48,208 nucleotides of DNA from positions 1-48,208 of the forward strand of contig NZ_QJVD01000026.1 of NCBI RefSeq assembly GCF_003219815.1, read 5' to 3'. Both the position numbers and the translations under genes were made by a program. Every line of letters starts with the position of its first letter. Position 1 is the first letter of the stretch. Positions 17,377 to 25,804 of this stretch are shown here, piece by piece. The notes under the pieces were generated by a model that saw only the letters and a program-made list of their open reading frames with translations, was not told the origin of the DNA and ran no database searches. The stretch is from Arthrobacter livingstonensis. GTDB lineage: Bacteria; Actinomycetota; Actinomycetes; Actinomycetales; Micrococcaceae.

Positions 17377-17388
17377 ATGTGTACACAT
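17377..17388. promoter_or_regulatory. 12-bp palindrome before the DUF222/HNH gene
   Basis: The perfect palindrome ATGTGTACACAT is followed by a possible -10 (TATGAT, 17394-17399). It lies in an A+T-rich pocket about 50 bp before the start codon. It could be an operator, but no regulator is known. Confidence 0.3.
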
Positions 17389-17438
17389 GTTCGTATGATC
17401 ATCAAATTTTGTCAGTGGCATCCCGTAATGTTGGGGAT

Positions 17439-19649
17439 ATGGAAGCAACGGCACGGACACCGGAACACCCCGGTTCCACACGGGAAGTCAGGGGCACCGG
17501 TTGGCATGTCCGCCGGTTGCTCGCCCTTGCCGAGTCCTTGACCCGGTCCGCTACCGCCGCTGCTTCCGGTTCGAGGGCCCCGGGTGCCGGACCGGCATCC
17601 GGGGCCGCGGCAGCCTCGGATGGAGCCGATCCGAGCAAGACCAACTCCGGAACTCCGGCCGACACTGGTCCTGCCGGTCCGGGTCCTGCCGGTCCGGGTG
17701 TTGGTGTCCCCATCGGCGTGGATATGGACGCCCTCAGCGATGCGCAGGCTGTGACCTGGGCGCAGGACCTGGAACAACTGGGCTGCTTCCTGGCTGCCCT
17801 GCAGGTCCAGGCGGCAGGAGACCTGGCCGGGCGGGTGCGGGCCAGCCGGTACCACGGGATCAAGTACCCCTCGGAGCTGCTGGCCATCAGCCTGAAGTTG
17901 GGTCGGGGCGAGGCCGGGCGTCGCCTGCGCCTGGCCTCGAAGTTCCTGCCCGTCACGAACCCGCTGACTCTAGTCACTACCGCCCCGGAACAGCCAACCA
18001 CGGCCGCAGCCTTCTTTTCCGGGCAATTGACCGCCGACCAAGCCCTGACTGCCTCACGGTACACCGAGGAGGCCCGCCACCTGGCCGACGCCGGCCGGAT
18101 CACCGGCGACACAGCCTGCGAGGTCGAGGAATCCCTGACCGGCTACGCCCGCACCATGGATCCGGACTCCCTGGCCCGGGTCGGCCTGCGCACGGTCAAC
18201 ACCCTGGACCCGGATGGACAACAACCCACGGAAGGGGAACTGCTGGCGAAGCAGGGCATCACTTTCCGCCAGCCCCGCCGCGGCCTGGTCCACTTCGAGG
18301 GCTGGGCCACAGTGCCCCAATACGAAACCTGGATGGCCGGCATCGCCTCCGCAGCCAACCCGCGCCAACACACCAACCTCAATCCCGACCCAGCCCCGGA
18401 AAACACCACGCCGGAAACCACCGCATCCGACAGCGGAGACAACGCGGCATCCGGCACCGCTGCCTCAGACACCGCTGCTTCAGACACCGCTGAAGCCACG
18501 GAAGCCGCCCGGGGCGGGGAAGATCCAATTCCCGGGCTCACGGACCTCGACGGCCTGCTCATCACGGGCCACGTTCGAGACGCTGACGGCGAGGACAGCC
18601 TTGGCGGACCGGACTCGCGCGACTCGCACTGGGAAACCCAGTCGGTGGCAGGCCAGGGCGTGGCAGGCCAGGGCGTGGCAGGCCAGGGCGTGGCAGGCCA
18701 GGGCGTGGCAGGCCAGGGCGTGGCAGGCCAGGGCGTGGCAGGCCAGGGCGTGGCAGGCCAGGGCGTGGCAGGCCAGGGCGTGGCAGGCCAGGGCGGCGAC
18801 GGTCCAGGCAATGCTGACTGGTGGCCGCCGCCCGGACAGGGACCGGCACCGGGCTGGGCCCGGGAACCATCCTCCACCGACAGCGGGCAAGATCCATCCG
18901 GCGCCGACAGTTCGCAGGACCCGTGCGGCAGGGAAACTCCGGCGCCGTGGCCACACCGGGTCAACGGGATCCAGGTGCCGGAGCCCGGCTCCGACGAGGA
19001 ACTTCCCGGACTGGACCCGATCGACCCCGCCTGCACCAACCCGGTCGTGGCAGACCGGCGCACCCGCGCCCAAAAGCTCCTCGACGGCACCATCGAAGGC
19101 ATCAAGCTCGCCGCCCGCACCGGCAAGCTCCCCATGAACGGCGGGCTAAAACCCCAGCTGTTCATCTCCACCACCGAAACCGAGCTCCAGCGCCGCACCA
19201 AGTGCGGCCAACCCGGCGGCATCGCCTTCCTGCCCTACAGCGGACCCCAACCCCTGGCCCTCTTCAGCACAGAACTCTGCGACGCGGACGTCACCACCAT
19301 GATCCTGGGCAACGGACAGGACATCCTCAACGTCGGCCGCACACAGCGGCTATTCACTAAAGCCCAACGAAAAATCCTCATTGCCCGCGACAAGGGCTGC
19401 TCCTTCCCCCACTGCACCAGGACAGCCATGACCACCGACGCCCACCACATCATCCCCTGGGCGGACGGCGGCGAGACCAACATTTCAAATGCGGCGTTGC
19501 TTTGTGAAGTGCACCACCACCTGGTCCACGACGGCGCCTGGAGCATCAAACTCATCCACGGAGTGCCCTGGTTCACCCCCAGCTACAAGATCGACCCCAC
19601 CCGAACCAAAATCCGCAACACCTACCACCACGGCCTCCCACACACCTGA
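17439..19649 (+). CDS. DUF222 / HNH endonuclease domain protein with tandem repeats
   Basis: This 736-residue protein is of the DUF222-HNH type that is multicopy in many actinobacteria. The DUF222 region is about residues 95-310. The HNH motif is C-terminal (about 650-700): CSFPHC, then DAHHIIPWADGGETN and NAALLCEVHHHLVH. These give the metal-binding Cys pairs and catalytic His residues. Between the domains a low-complexity linker includes ten perfect VAGQG repeats encoded by the 15-bp array at 18645-18794, plus Asp/Ser-rich repeats. The ATG at 17439 has GGGGA just upstream; an in-frame GTG at 17415 is possible. The function of the family is not established; a mobile-element or DNA-processing role is often suggested. 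Confidence 0.9.
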   Translation: MEATARTPEHPGSTREVRGTGWHVRRLLALAESLTRSATAAASGSRAPGAGPASGAAAASDGADPSKTNSGTPADTGPAGPGPAGPGVGVPIGVDMDALSDAQAVTWAQDLEQLGCFLAALQVQAAGDLAGRVRASRYHGIKYPSELLAISLKLGRGEAGRRLRLASKFLPVTNPLTLVTTAPEQPTTAAAFFSGQLTADQALTASRYTEEARHLADAGRITGDTACEVEESLTGYARTMDPDSLARVGLRTVNTLDPDGQQPTEGELLAKQGITFRQPRRGLVHFEGWATVPQYETWMAGIASAANPRQHTNLNPDPAPENTTPETTASDSGDNAASGTAASDTAASDTAEATEAARGGEDPIPGLTDLDGLLITGHVRDADGEDSLGGPDSRDSHWETQSVAGQGVAGQGVAGQGVAGQGVAGQGVAGQGVAGQGVAGQGVAGQGVAGQGGDGPGNADWWPPPGQGPAPGWAREPSSTDSGQDPSGADSSQDPCGRETPAPWPHRVNGIQVPEPGSDEELPGLDPIDPACTNPVVADRRTRAQKLLDGTIEGIKLAARTGKLPMNGGLKPQLFISTTETELQRRTKCGQPGGIAFLPYSGPQPLALFSTELCDADVTTMILGNGQDILNVGRTQRLFTKAQRKILIARDKGCSFPHCTRTAMTTDAHHIIPWADGGETNISNAALLCEVHHHLVHDGAWSIKLIHGVPWFTPSYKIDPTRTKIRNTYHHGLPHT
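18645..18794 (+). repeat. Ten perfect tandem 15-bp repeats
   Basis: The unit GTGGCAGGCCAGGGC is repeated ten times with no mismatch and encodes VAGQG. Because the unit is a multiple of three, gain or loss of copies keeps the reading frame. Confidence 0.97.
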
Positions 19650-19742
19650 TGACCGGCAACAGCCGCCAGAGGCCCAAGGACCCCGCACGCACGGCTGCCC
19701 CGTCCAGAACTGCCACATCCTGATGGATTCAGGCGGCCGGTG

Positions 19743-21689
19743 TCAGTCCATCCCGCGCAGGTCCAGCGTCAGCTCGCTGGCGCCGTCGGCGGCCAGCAGC
19801 ACGGGGATGCCCCAGTCCTGTTGGTACAGGTGGCAGGCTGCGTGGTCCGGGATTTCGCCATTGGCGTCCTCAGGTCCGTCGCAAGCCGCGGCGCGGGCCG
19901 TCAGGTGCAGCACTCCCTCGGTGACATCCGGGGAAAGCACCAGCGTTCGGGTCAGGCCCACGGATGTGCCGCCGCCGGAGACCAGCAGTTCCGGCGGTGT
20001 CGAGGAAACCTTCAACTGCGTGGGATCGCCCCAGCGGTCGTCCAGCTTCTGCCCGGTCGGTGCGGAGAAGCGGATGGTCACGGCCAGCTCGCCCGGCGCC
20101 ACAGCTGTCCTGGGGCGCTGCGTCTGTACAGCTCCCTCATCGACCTGCAGGGCGTTCTTGGGCAAAGGCAGGCGGATCAGCTGGTGCTTGTTGGCCTCAA
20201 CCACTATGAGGAGTGGAACGTCGCCGGATTCATCCAGCAGGACGTCGCTGGGCTCGGCCAGGCCGCGGGCCAGCGTGCTGACCTGCCCGGTGGCGGGGTC
20301 GTAGCGGCGGACGGCGCCGTTGTAGGTGTCCGCAACGGCCACGGAGCCGTCCGGGAGTACGGCAACGCCGAGCGGGTGCTGCAGGCGGGCCGCGGCGGCT
20401 TCGCCGTCGCGGAAGCCGAAGTCGAACAGGCCTTCGCCAATGGCGGTTTTCACCGTCACTGTTTTCCTGCCGTCAGCGCCGGCGTCGCCAAACTTCACCA
20501 CGCGCAGCGCCGACGTTTCCGAGTCGGCGACCCAGATGTTCCCGTTGGCATCCTCGGTCACGCCGGAGGGCTGGGCAAACCAGGCCTGGTCGCCCGGACC
20601 GTCCAGCAGGCCCTCAAGCCCGTTGCCGGCCACAATGGTGACGCTGCCGCTGGCCGGGTCGAAGCCAAAGATCTGGTGCGTGCCGGCCATGGCGATGACC
20701 ATGGTCTCCAGCACGGAGGAATACGCCACGTCCCACGGCGAGGAGAGCGCAATTTCGAGCGAAGCGGCACCCAGGCTGGTGGCGGAGGCCGAGGCGCCGT
20801 CATCGTCCACGCGGGCGGGGCCCGCCTCGAGCAGGCGCTGCACGCCGTTGCCGGCAACCGTGCGCACCTCCCCGGTGGCCAGCGTGATGCCGCGCAGGCG
20901 GTGGTTCACGGAGTCGGCGACGACGACGTCGTACCCGACCAGCGCTGCCAGCTTGGGCGGGAGCAGGGCCAGGCCCTGCGGCTCATTGAATTCGGCCGCG
21001 GCGGGGGCACCGTCGGCGTGGCCCTTGGTTCCGGTGCCGATGGTGCGGATGACGGTGGTCAGGTCCGGAGCCGTCTCCACCAGTCGGTGGTGGCCGGTGT
21101 CCGAGACCAGGAAGTTCCCGTCGGCCAGCGGAAGCACCTTGCCGGGGAAGCGGAGGTCGCGGGAGACGGGTTCCGGGGCTACGTACGGGCCGTCCCCGCG
21201 GTGCAGCGTCCCCTTGGCCTCGTGTTCGGCGATAAGTTCGGGGATGAAGGAGGCCAGGCCGGCTGCGTGGCCCTCGCCGGAAAGGTGGGCCACGATGTAT
21301 CCCTCGGGGTCCACCACCACCAGGGTGGGCCACGCGCGGGCGGAGTAGGCCTGCCAGGTGACCAGCTCAGGGTCGTCCAGCACCGGGTGGGTGATTTCGT
21401 AGCGTTCCACGGCAGCAGCCAGGGCCACAGGGTCCGCCTCGTGCTCAAACTTGGGCGAGTGCACCCCAACGGTGACCAGCACGTCCTTGTATTCCTGCTC
21501 CAGGGGCCGGAGCTCGTCCAGCACGTGGAGGCAGTTGATGCAGCAGAACGTCCAGAAGTCGAGAATGACAATCTTGCCGCGCAGCTTTTCCAGGTTCAGT
21601 TCGGCGCCGCCGGTGTTGAGCCAGCCGCGGCCTTCGAGTTCGGAGGCCCGGACGCGGACGCCTGAGGTGGTCTTCGTTGTGGATTCCAC
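19743..21689 (-). CDS. NHL-repeat protein with N-terminal thioredoxin-like domain
   Basis: This 648-residue protein has a thioredoxin-fold domain over about residues 20-165. Its active-site-like segment is FWTFCCINC with a CxxC at C50-C53. A series of NHL beta-propeller repeats (about 175-530) and a C-terminal beta domain follow. This is the NHLRC2-like domain order. A cytosolic redox or scaffold role is likely because no signal peptide is seen. The start is GTG, overlapping by one base the stop of the CopD-CtaG gene upstream (TAGTG at 21687-21691), so the two are translationally coupled. The partner and substrate are unknown. Confidence 0.9.
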   Translation of the reverse strand: MESTTKTTSGVRVRASELEGRGWLNTGGAELNLEKLRGKIVILDFWTFCCINCLHVLDELRPLEQEYKDVLVTVGVHSPKFEHEADPVALAAAVERYEITHPVLDDPELVTWQAYSARAWPTLVVVDPEGYIVAHLSGEGHAAGLASFIPELIAEHEAKGTLHRGDGPYVAPEPVSRDLRFPGKVLPLADGNFLVSDTGHHRLVETAPDLTTVIRTIGTGTKGHADGAPAAAEFNEPQGLALLPPKLAALVGYDVVVADSVNHRLRGITLATGEVRTVAGNGVQRLLEAGPARVDDDGASASATSLGAASLEIALSSPWDVAYSSVLETMVIAMAGTHQIFGFDPASGSVTIVAGNGLEGLLDGPGDQAWFAQPSGVTEDANGNIWVADSETSALRVVKFGDAGADGRKTVTVKTAIGEGLFDFGFRDGEAAAARLQHPLGVAVLPDGSVAVADTYNGAVRRYDPATGQVSTLARGLAEPSDVLLDESGDVPLLIVVEANKHQLIRLPLPKNALQVDEGAVQTQRPRTAVAPGELAVTIRFSAPTGQKLDDRWGDPTQLKVSSTPPELLVSGGGTSVGLTRTLVLSPDVTEGVLHLTARAAACDGPEDANGEIPDHAACHLYQQDWGIPVLLAADGASELTLDLRGMD

Positions 21690-23986
21690 TAGTGCTTTTC
21701 TCCTTGTGGTCCAGACGGTGAACCTGATTGTGAAGCAGAGGGGGTGCCGGCCGTGCTGCCGGCGGCGTTTGCCGGCGTCGGATTGCCATTGTGGAGGTGC
21801 GGAAGTGCCGGTCCGCTGTGTTCGGGGTCGATCTTGGCATCTCGGGCGGCCAGCTGGGCAAACATGTCATTGTAAGCGTTCAGGTCGGCATAGTTATTCC
21901 GGGCGGCGGCCCGGTCTCCACGCTTCGTCTCGCGGGCGTCCGATTTGGCCCACATGTAGGCTACGCCCATGGCGATGGCCAGGGTGGGGATCTCCCCCAC
22001 GCCCCAGGCGATGCCGCCGGCGGTTTGCTGATCAACCAGGGCCGAATCACCCCAGGGCCGGCCCATGTTGCCAAAATATTCGCCGGAGAGCAGGTTGGTT
22101 GCCATCATCAGCGAGACACCGAAGAACGCATGGAAAGCCATGGTGGCCAGCAGCAGAAGCAGCCGCATCGGGTAAGGGAAGCGGCGCGGGAGGGGGTCGG
22201 TACCGATCATGCTCATGATGAAGATGTAGCCGGTCAGCGTGAAGTGCACAATCATCAGCTCGTGGCCCACGTGGTAGCGCATGGCCAGGTTGAACAACGG
22301 CGAGTAGTAAAAAATGATCAGGCTGCCGGCGAAGTTGGCTGCGGCAAACAGCGGGTGTGTGACCAGCTGCGAAAACTTGGAGTGAACCAGCACCAGGATC
22401 CATTCGCGGATGCCCCGGCTGCCGTCCCGGCGCGGGGCCAGGGCCTGCAACGCCAGCGACACCGGGGAGCCCAGGGCCAGGAACAGCGGCGCGATGACCA
22501 TCAGCGACATGTGCTCCACCATGTGGGCGCTGAAAAGGACCTGCCCGTAGACGGCGGTGCCGCCGGAGGTGATGTACACCAATGCCAGCAGTCCGGTGAA
22601 CCAGGAAGCGCTGCGCAGCACCGACCATTTGTCGCCGCGGCGGCGCAGCTTGATGATCCCGGAAAGATACGCCGCGCCGGCAGCAGCGGCAAAGGCGACC
22701 CACAGCCAGTCCATGCGCCACTCCGTAAACCATCGGGCAAAGGTCAGCTCCGGGGGCAGCGGGTAGTCGGTGAGGATCTGGGCCGGTGTCAGGGCAGCCT
22801 GCACCAGCTCCCGGGACTGCGGCGGCGCCGAACGGCTCAGGCCCACGGCGAGCCCGCTGGTGATGCCCATGATCAACAGCTCACCAAAGACCAACTGCCA
22901 CAGCAGGCGTCGGGTGCGTGCCGCCGTCGTACTTTTTTGGCCTTCGCCAAGCCGCGGGACGATCCAGCTGCGGTGCATCCAGCCAATCACGCCGAGCACG
23001 ATGGTGGCAGCGGACTTGGTGAGGATCAATTGTCCATAGGTGGAGTAAAAGAGGTCGTGCAAGTTGGTGATGCGGATGGCGGCGTTGATGATGCCGGAGC
23101 CGGCCACGCCCGCAAAGGCGAAGATGGCCAGTGCGGAGAAACGCTGGAGGGTTTGCGCGGTGATTTTGCCCAGCACGCCCGAAACGACCACGAGCACAAT
23201 GATGCCGCCCACCCACAGCGAGACGCCTGTGATGTGCAGGAACAGCGAGTTCACGGCGCCTATGTGGTCGGCGCTGGAGGCGGAGTGGCCGATCAGCGCC
23301 TGCGGCACAAAGGAGAGCAGGGCCAGCACGAGCGGCACGGCCAGCGCGCTGACGTTCCGGAGGCCAAACACCATGGTGGTGACCACGGCGGCACAAATCA
23401 CCACGGCGAGCCATGCCTGGCCCACGGGCAGCTCAGTCATGTAGAACACGAGCTGATTGGTGTAGTCGCTGGTGCCGGCCAGGGGCAGGCCGGAAATGCT
23501 CGAGTACGTCAGCACCAGCACGGTGATCGCCGCCACCGTCCACACTCCCGCGGCGACTGCCGCCAGTGTCATGACACGGGTGAAGGCGGGGTGCTCCGCG
23601 ACGTGCACGGGCTTGGCCGAATCAAGTTTTTGCTGGCCGGTGTGCGGGCGGCGGGCCTTGGCGTCCTTGGGCAGGATGACGGTCGCGAACACCAGCGCCC
23701 CGATCACCGTGGCCAACGCCAGGTTGTGGACGGTGGTTGCCACGGGCAGCCCCCATCGGGTGATGGCGCCCGGATCGCCGAGGTCCTGCACGCCGGCGGC
23801 GCCGGTCCACAGCAGTGCCCCCACGACGCCGGCCACCGCGGCTGCGAGCCCCAGCCACCACCAGCGGCTGCGCACGCCCCCGGCAAAGGTGCCCCGCAAA
23901 CCGGGGTTTGGCGTGGTGGTGTCCGGGCGGGGACTGGCAGCGGGGGCAGATTCTACGGGTGGCACCCTTCCATTGTCTTTCACCAT
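21689..23986 (-). CDS. CopD-like copper protein fused to cytochrome c oxidase assembly protein CtaG
   Basis: This is a 765-residue polytopic membrane protein. The N-terminal half (about residues 30-390) resembles the CopD copper-resistance family. The C-terminal half (about 425-690) is the CtaG (caa3-type) oxidase assembly domain, with histidines in HMVEHM and YHVGHELMIVHF that could bind copper. Such fusions are common in actinobacteria and are thought to deliver copper to the respiratory oxidase. The C-terminal tail (after about 700) is hydrophilic. The ATG at 23986 is chosen although no Shine-Dalgarno is visible; a GTG three bases on (23983) is an alternative. It is followed by the coupled NHL-thioredoxin gene. 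Confidence 0.9.
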   Translation of the reverse strand: MVKDNGRVPPVESAPAASPRPDTTTPNPGLRGTFAGGVRSRWWWLGLAAAVAGVVGALLWTGAAGVQDLGDPGAITRWGLPVATTVHNLALATVIGALVFATVILPKDAKARRPHTGQQKLDSAKPVHVAEHPAFTRVMTLAAVAAGVWTVAAITVLVLTYSSISGLPLAGTSDYTNQLVFYMTELPVGQAWLAVVICAAVVTTMVFGLRNVSALAVPLVLALLSFVPQALIGHSASSADHIGAVNSLFLHITGVSLWVGGIIVLVVVSGVLGKITAQTLQRFSALAIFAFAGVAGSGIINAAIRITNLHDLFYSTYGQLILTKSAATIVLGVIGWMHRSWIVPRLGEGQKSTTAARTRRLLWQLVFGELLIMGITSGLAVGLSRSAPPQSRELVQAALTPAQILTDYPLPPELTFARWFTEWRMDWLWVAFAAAAGAAYLSGIIKLRRRGDKWSVLRSASWFTGLLALVYITSGGTAVYGQVLFSAHMVEHMSLMVIAPLFLALGSPVSLALQALAPRRDGSRGIREWILVLVHSKFSQLVTHPLFAAANFAGSLIIFYYSPLFNLAMRYHVGHELMIVHFTLTGYIFIMSMIGTDPLPRRFPYPMRLLLLLATMAFHAFFGVSLMMATNLLSGEYFGNMGRPWGDSALVDQQTAGGIAWGVGEIPTLAIAMGVAYMWAKSDARETKRGDRAAARNNYADLNAYNDMFAQLAARDAKIDPEHSGPALPHLHNGNPTPANAAGSTAGTPSASQSGSPSGPQGEKH

Positions 23987-24046
23987 GCCGGGATAGGGCG
24001 AATCGGGGATTTCCCAGCAATGGGCAGTGCCATTGAACTGTCCCCT

Positions 24047-24088
24047 TAAAACCCTGAAGGCGGCCGGCACGTGCCGGCCGCCTTCAGG
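24047..24088 (-). terminator. Rho-independent terminator of the HU gene
   Basis: A perfect 36-bp palindrome (24053-24088, two 18-bp arms) follows the HU stop codon on the minus strand. It is followed by a short T-run (TTTT). The arms run straight into each other, so a hairpin must open a few central pairs. Confidence 0.8.
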
Positions 24089-24103
24089 CGAAGAATGTGG
24101 AGA

Positions 24104-24391
24104 CTACTTCTTGTTGGAGACAGCTGCCTTCAACTTCGAGCCGGCGGACAGCTTGACACTGTGGCCTGCCGCGATCTGGATGGTCTCGCCCGTCTGCGGG
24201 TTGCGGCCCGTGCGAGCTGCACGGTCGGTGCGCTCGATGGAGAGCCAGCCCGGGATGGTGATCTTTTCGCCGGCTGCAACGGAGCTCTCGAATACCGAGA
24301 AGAGTGCATCCAGAACACCGTTCACTGCGGTCTGGCTGGTCTCAGCCTTTGCAGCAACTTCAGCTACCAGTTCGCTACGATTCTTAGCCAT
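24104..24391 (-). CDS. hup: HU family DNA-binding protein
   Basis: This 95-residue nucleoid protein bends and compacts DNA as a dimer. It starts MAKNRSELVAEVAAKAETSQ. The conserved beta-arm region is present, with GRNPQTGETIQI at about residues 62-73, and it ends in a Lys-rich helix (LKAAVSNKK). The length is that of a simple HU without the long basic tail of mycobacterial HupB. The ATG at 24391 has GGAGG about 7 nt upstream. A perfect palindromic terminator follows 15 bp after the stop. It lies downstream of the S14-L33-L28 operon on the same strand but has its own promoter-like sequence. Confidence 0.96.
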   Translation of the reverse strand: MAKNRSELVAEVAAKAETSQTAVNGVLDALFSVFESSVAAGEKITIPGWLSIERTDRAARTGRNPQTGETIQIAAGHSVKLSAGSKLKAAVSNKK

Positions 24392-24414
24392 GTTTGTCCT
24401 CCTGGACGTCAAGA

Positions 24415-24443
24415 ATGTTCAATTCCACGCGGTTGCGTGTCAA
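24415..24443 (-). promoter_or_regulatory. Candidate promoter of the HU gene
   Basis: On the minus strand a perfect TTGACA (24438-24443) is followed, after 17 bp, by GAACAT (24415-24420), a weak -10. The -35 is overlapped by a small inverted repeat GGTTG-N5-CAACC (24431-24445). The rest of the gap up to the terminator at 24672 shows nothing else. Confidence 0.35.
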
Positions 24444-24671
24444 CCACTGCTAGCGAACTTACCATTTCTTCCGCGGGTTTCCGGCAATTTTGGGCGTTTT
24501 TCGTCGTTTTTTGAGCCAAATTGCCCGTAATCCCGGGGTTTTTCGCTCTCAGCCGAGCGGCGGCGGCCTTGTTTCGCCCGAAACCGGGGCCAACCCGCGA
24601 CATACCGCAGAAGATACGCCGGGGTCCACCGCGGTCGCGTCCCAAGCCCTTTCCCGCCTGAAAACGGCAGC

Positions 24672-24702
24672 AAAAAGGACGGCAACCCGAAGGTCACCGC
24701 CC
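24672..24702 (-). terminator. Rho-independent terminator of the S14-L33-L28 operon
   Basis: On the minus strand an 11-bp stem with G-U pairs is closed by a TTCG tetraloop and followed by TTTTT. It begins 22 bp after the S14 stop codon. Confidence 0.8.
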
Positions 24703-24724
24703 TTTTAGAGCTGAAAATCAGTGA

Positions 24725-25030
24725 TTACCAGCTGGACTTCTTGATGCCGGGCAGCTCGCCAGCGTGCGCCATCTTGCGGAAGCGAATGCGGGAGATGCCG
24801 AACTTCTGGAGCGTTCCACGCGGGCGGCCGTCGATGGCGTCGCGGTTGCGGACGCGCACCGGCGAGGCGTTGCGGGGGAGCTTCTGCAGGCCCAGGCGGG
24901 CCGCTTCGCGCTCTTCGTCGGTGGAGGCGGGGTTAACGAGGGCCTTCTTCAGGGCGAGACGCTTTTCGGCGTAACGCTCGACGATGACCTTGCGCTGCTC
25001 GTTCTTCGCGATCATGGACTTCTTAGCCAT
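24725..25030 (-). CDS. rpsN: 30S ribosomal protein S14, zinc-free form
   Basis: This 101-residue ribosomal protein begins [14 protein letters not shown] and ends with the conserved C-terminal signature [20 protein letters not shown] (about residues 78-97). It has no cysteines, so it is the long, zinc-independent S14 and not the short CxxC form. It is the last gene of a three-gene operon after L28 and L33, 4 bp beyond the L33 stop. In many actinobacteria such zinc-free paralogues are made when zinc is scarce. Whether this genome also has the zinc form cannot be seen here. Confidence 0.97.
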   Translation of the reverse strand: MAKKSMIAKNEQRKVIVERYAEKRLALKKALVNPASTDEEREAARLGLQKLPRNASPVRVRNRDAIDGRPRGTLQKFGISRIRFRKMAHAGELPGIKKSSW

Positions 25031-25034
25031 AGTC

Positions 25035-25202
25035 TTAGCGCTCCTCTCGGAATTCAACGTGCTGACGGATCTTGGGATCGTACTTCTTCAGGACCAGGCG
25101 GTCCGGAGTGTTACGACGGTTTTTACGGGTTACGTACGTGAAACCGGTACCCGCGGTGCTCTTCAGCTTGATGATGGGACGTACGTCCTTGTCCTTTGCC
25201 AT
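25035..25202 (-). CDS. rpmG: 50S ribosomal protein L33, zinc-free form
   Basis: This 55-residue protein begins [20 protein letters not shown] and contains [21 protein letters not shown], the L33 signature. It lacks the two CxxC pairs of the zinc-binding form. The start codon overlaps the stop of L28 by one base (TAATG), and S14 begins 4 bp after its stop. The three genes are therefore one translational unit. Confidence 0.96.
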   Translation of the reverse strand: MAKDKDVRPIIKLKSTAGTGFTYVTRKNRRNTPDRLVLKKYDPKIRQHVEFREER

Positions 25203-25438
25203 TAGAGCTTCACCCCACGAGCCAGGATCTGTGCAACAACGGCGTCAATACCGCGCACGTCGATGGTCTTGATGCCCTTTGCGGACAGCTGCAACGTCAC
25301 GTTGCGGCGCAAGGACGGTACCCAGTAGCGCTTCTTCTGGATATTCGGATCGAACCGGCGCTTGTTGCGGCGGTGCGAGTGCGAAATGCTATGTCCAAAG
25401 CCCGGCTCGGCTCCGGTCACCTGGCAATGTGCTGCCAT
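25202..25438 (-). CDS. rpmB: 50S ribosomal protein L28, zinc-free form
   Basis: This 78-residue protein begins [20 protein letters not shown] and continues [19 protein letters not shown], the L28 signature. Only one of the zinc-site cysteines remains (C5), and the usual CxxC is CQVT, so zinc binding is not expected. It is the first gene of the L28-L33-S14 operon. AGGAG lies 7 nt before the ATG at 25438. A long G+C-rich leader with strong secondary structure lies upstream. Confidence 0.96.
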   Translation of the reverse strand: MAAHCQVTGAEPGFGHSISHSHRRNKRRFDPNIQKKRYWVPSLRRNVTLQLSAKGIKTIDVRGIDAVVAQILARGVKL

Positions 25439-25465
25439 GATCACTCCTAATAAATGAATGGGAAC

Positions 25466-25523
25466 GGTCCACTGGTGCAAACCGTGCGCTTGGGCGGCGT
25501 CCGCCTTTGGACAGCAGTGGACC
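25466..25523 (-). promoter_or_regulatory. Structured 5' leader of the L28-L33-S14 operon
   Basis: The 9-bp arms GGTCCACTG (25466-25474) and CAGTGGACC (25515-25523) are perfect inverted repeats enclosing a second G+C-rich hairpin (GGCG/CGCC). The structure ends about 28 nt before the L28 start codon. Further upstream, TTTCA-AGA-TGAAA (25534-25546) is a possible operator. The remainder of the gap to 25804 shows nothing recognisable. Confidence 0.45.
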
Positions 25524-25804
25524 CTTACGTCTTTTTCAAGATGAAAGGGACCGTACCTGGTCCAGCGAATACTTCGAATGCGCGCAACTTGAGCCCCTAA
25601 CTACCGGCCCGCGGGAGGATATTCACCGCAAACCGGAGCAATTGCACACGCTCCGCGCCACCTGGCGCCTACCCAGTCTAGAGGTTGTGGGGGGAATAAG
25701 ACTAATTGCCCATATCATGGACCCTTGCAAGAGGGAAGCACCACGCCGGAACTTGCCTCCCAGCCCGTTTCCCGGCACCTGCACGTGGCCGGGTCCGGTG
25801 ATCC

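Noticed and set aside
16125-17405. 426-codon minus-strand frame over the anchored protein gene
   Set aside because: Antisense shadow; the plus strand has a signal-anchor, a promoter-like -10 and normal codon bias.
18645-18794. CRISPR or replication iterons
   Set aside because: The 15-bp units are contiguous without spacers and are in-frame coding sequence.
19740-21665. 641-codon plus-strand frame opposite the NHL protein
   Set aside because: Gly/Gln/His-rich translation typical of an antisense frame in high-G+C DNA; the minus-strand NHL-thioredoxin gene explains the region.
21791-24049. 752-codon plus-strand frame opposite the CopD-CtaG gene
   Set aside because: His/Gly/Gln-rich shadow without hydrophobic or domain structure.
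25534-25546. Zur box before the zinc-free ribosomal operon
   Set aside because: The half-sites are TTTCA...TGAAA, the opposite order to the actinobacterial Zur consensus (TGAAAA...TTTTCA); kept only as a possible unknown operator.
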